Assembly (NCBI RefSeq): GCF_900094565.1
Contig: NZ_FMAF01000008.1
Span: 124,001 to 188,000, forward strand
DNA: 64,000 nucleotides
DNA from: Martinezella lusitana
GTDB taxonomy: Bacteria; Pseudomonadota; Alphaproteobacteria; Rhizobiales; Rhizobiaceae
Direction of reading: 5' to 3'
Under the pieces are notes generated by a model that saw only the letters and a program-made list of their open reading frames with translations, was not told the origin of the DNA and made no database searches. A program made the translations under genes and the position numbers. This document shows, piece by piece, positions 42,306 to 49,476 of this stretch. The stretch's first letter is position 1, and every line of letters begins with the position of its first letter.

Positions 42306-42380
42306 ATGTCTAGTGAGATTTCGGTCTTCGTACCGGGCATGGAAATGGTCGTGAACGTTGCGAGGCAGCCCTCGCACTGA
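42306..42380 (+). CDS. Small ORF (24 codons), possible micro-protein or leader peptide
   Basis: A 24-residue frame from an ATG at 42306 to a TGA at 42378-42380. It begins MSSEISVF and ends VNVARQPSH. AAGGAAGG about 6-10 bases upstream is a strong ribosome-binding site. There is no helical membrane segment and no run of one amino acid as in attenuator peptides. A small hairpin (CGAGG-CAGC-CCTCG, 42361-42374) spans its last codons. Downstream come GAAGCGCC-T-GGCGCTTC (42394-42410), another GGCC/GGCC pair and a terminator, so the message would be short and structured. It is not recognised as a known family. Confidence 0.45.
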   Translation: MSSEISVFVPGMEMVVNVARQPSH

Positions 42381-42437
42381 TCAACGCCTTCCGGAAGCGC
42401 CTGGCGCTTCAGGCCAGTTACGGGCCAAAGCTCATGG

Positions 42438-42462
42438 GGGGTCGCTAACGCGGCCCCTTTTT
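42438..42462 (+). terminator. Intrinsic terminator after the small ORF
   Basis: GGGGTCGC (42438-42445) pairs with GCGGCCCC (42450-42457), with one T-G pair, around the loop TAAC. TTTTT follows at 42458-42462. No larger gene ends here on the plus strand, so it must serve a short transcript starting after 42000, such as one carrying the 24-codon frame. Confidence 0.75.
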
Positions 42463-42575
42463 GCATTCCTGGGCATCAGTATCCTGACGATTTCAGCAGA
42501 TCGCTGCCGACCTTGATCCATAACAAGTTCGTTTTTTTCCTTGCCGAATGAGAACAGCGCCTTAGCTAACTATAC

Positions 42576-43370
42576 ATGTCTTCTCAGGAACAGCCCGATC
42601 AGGGCGAAGCCGAACCGAGGCCGCTCAAAGAGCCGGCACTCACCGCACTCTCACTGTATCCTCGGGACTGGGCCCTGTTCCTCGACATCGATGGAACATT
42701 GCTCGATCTCGCCGAGAGGCCCGAGGCGATCGTCATACCGGACCATCTTCCCGCTACGCTCCATGCGCTTTCCCGCCAGCTCGGCGGCGCGCTGGCGCTG
42801 GTGACGGGACGCTCGATCGAATTTGTCGATCCGCTGTTTGCGCCTTTCCGTTTTCCGGTTGCCGGCCTGCACGGCGCGGAGCGGCGCGATGCGGCCGGAC
42901 GGCTGCGGCGCACGCATATTCCGCCTGCCTTCCAGCAGATGAAGCAGACCATCGCTCGCGAGGCCCATGCCTGGCCGGGCGCTATCGTCGAGGACAAGGG
43001 TGCCGCCGTTGCGGTTCACTTTCGGCATGCGCCTGGGAGTGAAGCCGAGATCGCCGCGGCGATGCAGCGCCACCTTGAGGATGCCGGCCCCGACTGGAGC
43101 CTGCAGCACGGCAAGATGGTGGTTGAAATCTGCCCTGCCCATGCCAGCAAAGGGCACGCCATCGAGGCATTCCTCGGTGAGGCTCCTTTCGAGGGGCGCC
43201 GTCCAGTCACGATCGGCGACGACGTGACCGATGAGACGATGTTCGCCGCCGCCAACCGGCTGGGCGGTCAATCCGTGCGCATCGGCGACGGCAACGGAAA
43301 AACGCTGGCACGTGCATCCATTGGCTCGCCTGCGCGTTTAAGGGACGTGCTGGGAACGCTCGTCAAATAA
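42576..43370 (+). CDS. otsB: Trehalose-6-phosphate phosphatase
   Basis: A 264-residue HAD-superfamily phosphatase. Motif I is LFLDIDGTLLDL (about 30-41) with the nucleophile Asp, motif II is LALVTGRS, and motif III/IV is TIGDDVTDE (about 213-221). The pattern PRDWALFLDIDGTLLDLAERP is typical of OtsB. It dephosphorylates trehalose 6-phosphate to trehalose in osmotic and desiccation protection. The start is the ATG at 42576; the ribosome-binding site is weak. otsA follows after 49 bp on the same strand, forming a two-gene trehalose operon. Confidence 0.94.
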   Translation: MSSQEQPDQGEAEPRPLKEPALTALSLYPRDWALFLDIDGTLLDLAERPEAIVIPDHLPATLHALSRQLGGALALVTGRSIEFVDPLFAPFRFPVAGLHGAERRDAAGRLRRTHIPPAFQQMKQTIAREAHAWPGAIVEDKGAAVAVHFRHAPGSEAEIAAAMQRHLEDAGPDWSLQHGKMVVEICPAHASKGHAIEAFLGEAPFEGRRPVTIGDDVTDETMFAAANRLGGQSVRIGDGNGKTLARASIGSPARLRDVLGTLVK

Positions 43371-43419
43371 TCTCCCAATCATTGCGGCGCCCTCCCAGCC
43401 CTCTTGAAAGGAATAATCC

Positions 43420-44796
43420 GTGAGTCGTCTCATCATCGTTTCCAATCGCGTTTCCGTGCCCGATCACAAGGGTGCCGCAGCTGCGGGCGGCCTTGCCGTG
43501 GCGCTGCAGGCAGCCCTTGCCGAACGCGGCGGCGTCTGGATGGGCTGGTCCGGCAAATCGAGCGGCGAGGCTGAGCCGGAGCCGCTGCAGCTGACGCAGG
43601 ACGGCAATATCACCTATGCCCTGACCGATCTGACCCAGACCGACGTCGAGGAATATTACCAGGGCTTTGCCAACCGTGTGCTCTGGCCGATCTGCCACTA
43701 CAGGCTCGATCTTGCGGAATATGCCCGCAAGGAAATGACCGGCTATTTCCGGGTCAACCGCTTCTTTGCCCACCGGCTTGCGCCGTTGATCAAACCCGAC
43801 GACGTCATCTGGGTTCACGACTATCACCTCATTCCACTGGCGGCCGAGCTGCGGCAGATGGGGCTGAAAAACCGCATCGGTTTCTTCCTGCACATTCCCT
43901 GGCCGCCGGCAGACGTTGTGCAAGCCATGCCGGTGCATGAAGAAATCATGCGCGGCCTCACCTCCTACGACCTGCTCGGCTTTCAGACCGATCATGATCT
44001 TGAAAACTTCGCGGGCTGCCTGAAGCGCGAGGGCATGGGCATCGAGAAAAGTCCTGGCCATTTCAACGCCCACGGCCACGACTTCCGCGGCGGCGCCTAT
44101 TCCATCGGCATCGAAACGGCAGGCTTCGCTGCCTTCGCCCGCAAGGCCGCGTCGCACAGCATGGTGCAAAAGGCGCGAAAGAGCATCGAAGGCCGCGACC
44201 TGATCCTCGGCGTCGACAGGCTCGATTACTCCAAGGGCATCACGCAGCGCATCGACGCCTTCGAGCGGTTCATCACCAACAATCCGGCTCACCAGCGCAG
44301 CGTCACCTATCTGCAGATCACCCCAAAATCGCGCTCGGAAGTGCCGGAATACGAGGCGATGCAGCACGCCGTCGCCGAACAGGCCGGCCGGGTCAACGGC
44401 GCCATCGGCACAGTCGACTGGGTGCCGATCCGCTATATCAACCGCTCGATCAGCCGCCCGATACTGGCCGGTCTCTACAGGCTCGCCAAGGTCGGATTGG
44501 TGACGCCGCTGCGCGACGGCATGAACCTCGTCGCCAAGGAATATGTCGCGGCGCAGGATCCGGAAGATCCCGGCGTGCTGGTGCTGTCACAGTTTGCCGG
44601 CGCGGCGCGCAAGCTGCACGGTGCTTTGCTGGTCAATCCCTATGACGTCGACGGAACTGCCAACGCATTGGCGCGCGCCGTCAACATGCCGCTGCAGGAG
44701 CGACAGGAACGGTGGCGCGGCATGATGGACTACCTGCTGGAACACGATGTCTTGCACTGGTGCGAGACATTTCTGACCGATCTTACGGCGGAGTAA
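43420..44796 (+). CDS. otsA: Trehalose-6-phosphate synthase
   Basis: A 458-residue GT20 glycosyltransferase that joins UDP-glucose and glucose 6-phosphate. It starts at GTG (43420) behind GAAAGGA and opens LIIVSNRVSVPD. Conserved segments are VLWPICHYR, VNRFFAHRL, VWVHDYHLIPLA-type (here VIWVHDYHLIPLA), IGFFLHIPWPP, DRLDYSKGI and LVTPLRDGMNLVAKEYVA. Length matches bacterial OtsA. It works directly with OtsB upstream. Its 3' end overlaps the convergent LysR gene by 14 bp. Confidence 0.95.
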   Translation: MSRLIIVSNRVSVPDHKGAAAAGGLAVALQAALAERGGVWMGWSGKSSGEAEPEPLQLTQDGNITYALTDLTQTDVEEYYQGFANRVLWPICHYRLDLAEYARKEMTGYFRVNRFFAHRLAPLIKPDDVIWVHDYHLIPLAAELRQMGLKNRIGFFLHIPWPPADVVQAMPVHEEIMRGLTSYDLLGFQTDHDLENFAGCLKREGMGIEKSPGHFNAHGHDFRGGAYSIGIETAGFAAFARKAASHSMVQKARKSIEGRDLILGVDRLDYSKGITQRIDAFERFITNNPAHQRSVTYLQITPKSRSEVPEYEAMQHAVAEQAGRVNGAIGTVDWVPIRYINRSISRPILAGLYRLAKVGLVTPLRDGMNLVAKEYVAAQDPEDPGVLVLSQFAGAARKLHGALLVNPYDVDGTANALARAVNMPLQERQERWRGMMDYLLEHDVLHWCETFLTDLTAE

Positions 44797-45709
44797 GCGA
44801 TTGCGGCTCAGCGATGGCCGCCTCTGCCAGCAGCCATTGAGCCAGCCGCTCCGCATGCAGGCTCGGCGCTGCCGGCGGCAGGAGCCAATAGCCGCGCCCC
44901 GGTGCTTCCAGCATCGGACCTGCCGTCACCAGCGTACGTGCGGTGAGAAGCGAATCGATGAGGCCCATCCAGCCGATCGCAACTCCTTGCTCGCTGAGTG
45001 CTGCCTGCACGACCAGGGAATAGGTATTGAAGCGCAGGTCGCCACGGCCGGCATAGCTGTCGCGGGCAATGCCGAATGCCGCAAGATAGCTTTCCCAGTC
45101 GAACCATGGCGACGGCATATCGGAATCGAGATGCACGAGCGTGGCGCGCGCCAGTTGCGAGGGATCGGTGAATGGGCCGTGGCGATCTGCGAAGCCACGG
45201 GTACAGATCGGCACGACCTTTTCCGGCAACAGCAGCGTTGCTCCCGGACCGAACTCGTTTCGTGCGCCGAAAACGACGACGATATCGCTGCTTTCCGGTG
45301 CGCCGCGATCGAGCCGCTGTGTCGCGACGATCTGGATATCCACTTCAGGGTGAAGCAGCCGGAAGGCATGCATACGGGGAATCAGCCAAAGTGCTGAGAA
45401 GGCGTAGTCGGTTCGTAGCCTGACCGAAGGGCGCTCCGCCTCTGCGCGAAAGCTGCGCACCAGCATATCGACGCCGCCGACTGCCTTCTCGACGATTTCG
45501 AGCAGACGCTGTCCCTCAGGCGAGAGCTTGACGCCGCGATGCTGGCGGTGGAACAGGGACACGCCCATCTGCTCCTCGATGCGACGGATCTGGTAGCTGA
45601 CGCCCGGCTGCGTCAGGCCAAGCGCCAGGGCCGCGGAAGACAGGCTGCCGGAGCGCCCGACCTCCAGGAAAATTCGCAGCCAGCCAAGATCGACCGAACG
45701 TTCAGCCAT
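44783..45709 (-). CDS. LysR-family regulator of choline-sulfate use (probable)
   Basis: A 308-residue LysR protein. The HTH is at about residues 9-45 (WLRIFLEVGRSGSLSSAALALGLTQPGVSYQIRRIEEQ). The effector part contains VRLRTDYAFSALWLIPRMHAFRLLHPEVDIQIVA, a pattern of the GcvA-like group that includes the choline-sulfate utilisation factor. It is divergent from choline sulfatase, which is the usual placement of that factor, so it probably activates betC. The ATG at 45709 follows AAGGAAATTC. The 162-bp intergenic region between them must hold the operator. Confidence 0.82.
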   Translation of the reverse strand: MAERSVDLGWLRIFLEVGRSGSLSSAALALGLTQPGVSYQIRRIEEQMGVSLFHRQHRGVKLSPEGQRLLEIVEKAVGGVDMLVRSFRAEAERPSVRLRTDYAFSALWLIPRMHAFRLLHPEVDIQIVATQRLDRGAPESSDIVVVFGARNEFGPGATLLLPEKVVPICTRGFADRHGPFTDPSQLARATLVHLDSDMPSPWFDWESYLAAFGIARDSYAGRGDLRFNTYSLVVQAALSEQGVAIGWMGLIDSLLTARTLVTAGPMLEAPGRGYWLLPPAAPSLHAERLAQWLLAEAAIAEPQSLTPP

Positions 45710-45809
45710 AGAATTTCCTTTTGGCATCCATCAAAAAATGCCCGCTTTACAGCAAGAACGCTAGTGATGTTCAATAAAATAATCCAATAGCAAGAAGGGA
45801 GCTATCATC

Positions 45810-45851
45810 ATGCGCATTTCCGCCATGGGTTGGCTCGCAGCCGGCCTCTGA
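45810..45851 (+). CDS. 13-codon ORF before betC: leader peptide or gene remnant
   Basis: An ATG at 45810 opens a frame MRISAMGWLAAGL ending in TGA at 45849-45851, 20 bases before betC. GAAGGGAG at good spacing is a strong ribosome-binding site. The sequence looks like the beginning of a signal peptide cut short. It could be a translated leader coupling to betC, or the stub of a deleted exported protein. Neither is proven. Confidence 0.3.
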   Translation: MRISAMGWLAAGL

Positions 45852-45871
45852 TTTCCAAGGAAAACACTTAC

Positions 45872-47386
45872 ATGTCGCGCCCGAATATCCTCATTCTCAT
45901 GGTCGATCAGTTCAACGGGACATTGTTTCCCGACGGGCCGGCGGAGTTTCTGCATGCGCCGGTTCTGAAAGCCTTGGCGCAACGCTCCGTGCGCTTTGCC
46001 AACAGCTATACGGCAAGCCCGCTCTGCGCCCCCGCGCGGGCCTCCTTCATGTCCGGCCAATTGCCGAGCCGCACGCGCGTCTATGACAATGCAGCGGAAT
46101 TTTGCTCGGATATTCCCACCTTCGCTCATCATCTACGCGCCGCCGGCTATCAGACGGCTCTGTCAGGCAAGATGCATTTCGTCGGTCCCGATCAGATGCA
46201 CGGCTTCGAGGAGCGGCTGACGACCGACATTTATCCCGCCGACTTCGGCTGGACACCTGACTACACCAAGCCCGGCGAGCGCATCGACTGGTGGTATCAC
46301 AATCTCGGCTCGGTGACCGGGGCCGGCGTCGCCGAGATCACCAACCAGATGGAATATGACGACGAGGTTGCCTATCACGCCACCCGCAAGCTTTACGATC
46401 TTTCGCGTGGCCAGGACGATCGGCCCTGGTGCCTGACGGTCAGCTTCACCCATCCGCACGATCCCTATGTTGCGCGCCGCCGCTTCTGGGATCTTTATGA
46501 GGATTGCCCCGCGCTTGACCCCGAAGTCGGCGAAATCCCCTTCGACAAGCAGGATCCGCATTCCCAGCGGCTGATGAAGGCATGCGATCATACCGCCTTC
46601 GACATCACGCCGGAGCAGATACGCCGGGCGCGGCGCGGCTATTTCGCCAATATCTCCTATGTCGACGAAAAGATCGGCGAGATACTGGAGGCGCTGGAGC
46701 GCGGCCGCATGGCCGACAACACCATCATTCTCTTCGTCTCAGACCACGGCGACATGCTCGGCGAACGCGGCCTCTGGTTCAAGATGAACTTCTTCGAAGG
46801 CTCCGCGCGCGTGCCACTGATGATCATGGCACCCGGCTGGCAGCCGAGACGGATCGATCAGCCGGTTTCGACGCTCGACGTGACGCCGACGCTTGCCGGC
46901 TTGGCCGGGCTCGATATCACATCGTTGCGCCGCTGGACCGATGGCGAGGACCTGGGTCCGCTTGCCCTTGGAACCGGAAGCCGCAATCTCGTGCCGATGG
47001 AATATGCCGCAGAAGGGTCCGAAGCTCCGCTCGTCGGCCTGCGCGATGGCCGATACAAGCTGACGCTGTGCGACAAGGACCCGCCGATGCTCTTCGATGT
47101 CGAGGCCGATCCGAAGGAAATGACCAATCTCGCCGGCGATCCCGCCCATGCCGAAACGCTGCACCGATTGACCGCGCAGGCCATGGAGCGCTGGAACCTG
47201 GCGAGCTTCGACGCGGCGGTGCGCGAAAGCCAGGCGCGGCGATGGGTCGTCTATGCGGCGCTGCGCAACGGCGCGTACTATCCCTGGGATTATCAGCCGC
47301 TGCAGAAGGCCTCGGAGCGATACATGCGCAACCACATGGATCTCAACGTCCTGGAGGAGAACAAGCGCTTTCCGCGCGGCGAGTAG
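45872..47386 (+). CDS. betC: Choline sulfatase
   Basis: A 504-residue sulfatase that releases choline from choline-O-sulfate, a plant and fungal osmolyte, feeding glycine-betaine synthesis. The metal-binding start is PNILILMVDQFNG. The formylglycine signature is CAPARASFMSGQ with Cys converted to formylglycine (about residues 51-62). SGKMHFVGPDQMHGFEERLTTDIYPADFGW (split in description) is characteristic of BetC. FVSDHGDMLGERGLW carries the second metal motif. The ATG at 45872 follows AAGGA. The betI, betB and betA genes that accompany betC in Sinorhizobium are not in this window, so betC stands alone with its regulator. Confidence 0.93.
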   Translation: MSRPNILILMVDQFNGTLFPDGPAEFLHAPVLKALAQRSVRFANSYTASPLCAPARASFMSGQLPSRTRVYDNAAEFCSDIPTFAHHLRAAGYQTALSGKMHFVGPDQMHGFEERLTTDIYPADFGWTPDYTKPGERIDWWYHNLGSVTGAGVAEITNQMEYDDEVAYHATRKLYDLSRGQDDRPWCLTVSFTHPHDPYVARRRFWDLYEDCPALDPEVGEIPFDKQDPHSQRLMKACDHTAFDITPEQIRRARRGYFANISYVDEKIGEILEALERGRMADNTIILFVSDHGDMLGERGLWFKMNFFEGSARVPLMIMAPGWQPRRIDQPVSTLDVTPTLAGLAGLDITSLRRWTDGEDLGPLALGTGSRNLVPMEYAAEGSEAPLVGLRDGRYKLTLCDKDPPMLFDVEADPKEMTNLAGDPAHAETLHRLTAQAMERWNLASFDAAVRESQARRWVVYAALRNGAYYPWDYQPLQKASERYMRNHMDLNVLEENKRFPRGE

Positions 47387-47452
47387 GATCTCGGGGTAGC
47401 CCGCCGCAAACCGAGACGATATCGTCGCGCCGGCACAAGGGAGAAAATATCC

Positions 47453-47662
47453 ATGAAAATCAGCGCGAGAAACCGTCTCAAGGGCAAGATCGTCGAGATC
47501 ACCAAGGGCGCGACGACGGCCCATGTCCGCATCGATATCGGCAACGGCTCCATCGTTACCTCCTCCATCACCAACGAGGCGGTCGACGAACTGGGCTTGA
47601 CTGTGGGATCAGCGGCCTATGCCGTGATCAAGGCATCCGACGTCATGGTCGCCGTCGACTGA
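47453..47662 (+). CDS. Mop-type TOBE-domain molybdenum-binding protein
   Basis: A 69-residue single-TOBE protein. It opens KISARNRLKGKIVEITKGATTAHVRIDIG and ends SAAYAVIKASDVMVAVD, the typical molbindin (Mop) pattern. Mop proteins form hexamers that bind molybdate or tungstate and act in storage or homeostasis. A purine-rich GGGAGAAAATATCC precedes the ATG. It is 66 bp after betC on the same strand but unrelated in function. No modABC genes are seen; a lone TroA-type binding protein lies 0.6 kb further on the other strand. Confidence 0.9.
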   Translation: MKISARNRLKGKIVEITKGATTAHVRIDIGNGSIVTSSITNEAVDELGLTVGSAAYAVIKASDVMVAVD

Positions 47663-47715
47663 TATCAGAAGCGGGCATGATCCCTCGAAGGCCGTTCCGT
47701 GCCTTGGGAAGATGC

Positions 47716-48240
47716 CTAGGCCTTCTGGCAGTAATGCGCCGTCCCGCCGTCGCCGGTCTGGAAATCGCCAGGCTGCGGCGGCGCGATCGGCTTGAACAGC
47801 GTCCGATCCGGCTTCAGATCGAGCAAGGGCGTTCCGTCCAGGCAATCGAGCCCACGCACCAGCAATACGGCACCCTCCACGGCTTCGAGCTTGACGATCG
47901 ATGTGCCGATGGGATTGGGCCGAACCGGGGAGCGCAGTGAGAAGGTGCCGTGCACCTTGCCGTTGCTCGCCGGGCTCTGCAGCACGAGATCCCGGCGCGA
48001 ACGATCCAGCCAATAGAGAATTTCCAGGCGCTCGAAAGCCTCCACGCCCGTCAGCGCCGGCACCCAGGGGTCGAAAATCTCGATCCGGCACAGCGGCCCG
48101 TCATGCCGGCCTTGGCGCGGCGTCTCCATGCGGGATGTCCAGGGCGTGGAGATGCGGCCGATGAAGGTGAGACCGGCATCCGATGCCGTAGGTGGCTCGA
48201 CGGCCACCTCGTTGTCGCGAATCTCGTTCTCACGGACCAT
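47716..48240 (-). CDS. trmO: tRNA (N6-threonylcarbamoyladenosine(37)-N6)-methyltransferase TrmO
   Basis: A 174-residue protein of the TrmO (TsaA/UPF0066) family, a single-sheeted beta-barrel SAM enzyme that methylates t6A37 in tRNA-Thr. The signature RPNPIGTSIVKLEAVEG (about residues 106-122) is unmistakable, preceded by LEILYWLDRSRRDLV and HGTFSLRSPVRP. The C-terminal part has LDCLDGTPLLDLKP. The family's earlier annotation as a virulence or methyltransferase gene is outdated. It is 25 bp downstream of the TroA-type binding-protein gene in the same orientation, so the two are probably co-transcribed. Confidence 0.9.
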   Translation of the reverse strand: MVRENEIRDNEVAVEPPTASDAGLTFIGRISTPWTSRMETPRQGRHDGPLCRIEIFDPWVPALTGVEAFERLEILYWLDRSRRDLVLQSPASNGKVHGTFSLRSPVRPNPIGTSIVKLEAVEGAVLLVRGLDCLDGTPLLDLKPDRTLFKPIAPPQPGDFQTGDGGTAHYCQKA

Positions 48241-48265
48241 GGATTGCCTCCTTCACCGGTGCCGG

Positions 48266-49291
48266 TTACTTCACGCCCTTCAGCAGGGCGGCCAGCTGAG
48301 CATCCGTCAAATCGACCTGATAGAACAGCTTGTAGAACGTCTTCACGTCGCCGGCGAAATCGCTTCTGAAGAGCTTCGGATAGAGCAGCCTTTCCAGCCA
48401 GCGCACGCCGAGGAGCCTGTTGACGCCGGGCGGCGAATCAAACCAGCCGAAAGGCATGGACGGCGGCACGAAGATCTTGCCATCCTTGACGGCCTTGATG
48501 CCTGCCCACTGCGGATCACTCCTCACCGACGCCGCGAAATTTGGGTCATCGGCGATGATGATATCCGGATTCCAGCCGACGACCTGCTGCGGCGTCACCT
48601 TGGTCAATCCACCCTTGCCGGCGGCGGCCGCGACGTTCATCGTACCCACAACATCGAGGATCTCGAGATTGATCGAGCCTGACAATCCCGTCTCCAGGCC
48701 ATCGGCGCCGCGGCCGTAATAGACGCGCGGCCGCGGATCGCTCGGCAACGTCGCCAGCTTGTCGTTCAGATCCTTGATTGCCGAATCGGCATAATCCGCA
48801 AGCTTGTTGGCACGATCCTCGACGCCGATGAGAGCACCGACATCGCGAATTGTGTCGCCGGTGCGGCCAAAGCTGCCGTCGATAAGGACATAGGGAATAT
48901 GGGTCTCGGCCTGCACCTTGTCGGCCAGCGCCTTGTAGGTGGGATCGACCGTGCCGGCATCGAGGATGATATCCGGCTTGGCGTCCGTCACGGCCTGCGA
49001 GCCGATCATGCCGTCCTTGCCCGTCAGGCGCCCGATGGTCGGAAGCGCGCGCACCGACGGCATCAGATAGGCTTTCGCGGCATCATCGGGGGCGTGAACC
49101 CAGCCGACCAGCTTCTCCGGTGCGAGAACATAGACCAAAACGGCGGCCGGCGGCCCGGCAACCAGGATATGGTTAATCTTGTCCGGCACCGATACCGTAC
49201 GCCCCGCCGCGTCGGTGATGATTCGTGCCTCGGCCGGAACAGGCAATAGTCCGACAAATGCCAGAGCAAGAACCGCAAAAAATTTCATCAT
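48266..49291 (-). CDS. ABC transporter substrate-binding protein, TroA/BtuF-like (metal or metal-chelate)
   Basis: A 341-residue periplasmic binding protein. A signal peptide (about 1-22, ending PAEA) precedes two lobes of the cluster-A (helical backbone) fold. RIITDAAGRTVSVPDKINHILVAGPPAAVLVYVL matches Fe/B12/siderophore-type proteins, and KPDIILDAGT and WNPDIIIADDPNF are conserved strand-turn elements. Some relatives bind molybdate or heme, and the nearby Mop gene hints at molybdate, but ligand residues are not diagnostic. No permease or ATPase gene is next to it. It is followed by trmO. What it binds is unknown. Confidence 0.85.
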   Translation of the reverse strand: MMKFFAVLALAFVGLLPVPAEARIITDAAGRTVSVPDKINHILVAGPPAAVLVYVLAPEKLVGWVHAPDDAAKAYLMPSVRALPTIGRLTGKDGMIGSQAVTDAKPDIILDAGTVDPTYKALADKVQAETHIPYVLIDGSFGRTGDTIRDVGALIGVEDRANKLADYADSAIKDLNDKLATLPSDPRPRVYYGRGADGLETGLSGSINLEILDVVGTMNVAAAAGKGGLTKVTPQQVVGWNPDIIIADDPNFAASVRSDPQWAGIKAVKDGKIFVPPSMPFGWFDSPPGVNRLLGVRWLERLLYPKLFRSDFAGDVKTFYKLFYQVDLTDAQLAALLKGVK

Positions 49292-49446
49292 GAAAGTCGC
49301 CCGCTATGATCGAAGAGATCCCGGGGCGGCACTATGGCATAGCGCTATATTGGATGGAACATCGCGACAACACTATTCCAAAGCCAAACACGTCGAACCG
49401 ATGAACGCCGCTCAGTAGAGCGGACAGCGGCAGAGCAATGGTCGCA

Positions 49447-49476
49447 AATATCACGCCGCCTTGACAGCGTGATATT
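49447..49476. other. Perfect hairpin spanning the end of prfC
   Basis: AATATCACGC (49447-49456) is a perfect inverted repeat of GCGTGATATT (49467-49476) with a 10-base loop. It includes the stop codon and last codons of prfC. No T-run follows leftward, so it is not a standard terminator. It might stabilise the message end. Confidence 0.4.

Larger units (their letters stand above)
41975..42575. other. Mostly non-coding gap between the amidotransferase and otsB
   Basis: 601 bases. The left two-thirds, next to the amidotransferase start, hold no recognisable gene. The right part (42306-42462) holds a 24-codon frame with a good ribosome-binding site, then several hairpins and an intrinsic terminator, all listed separately. 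The last ~110 bases lead to otsB. Confidence 0.6.
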
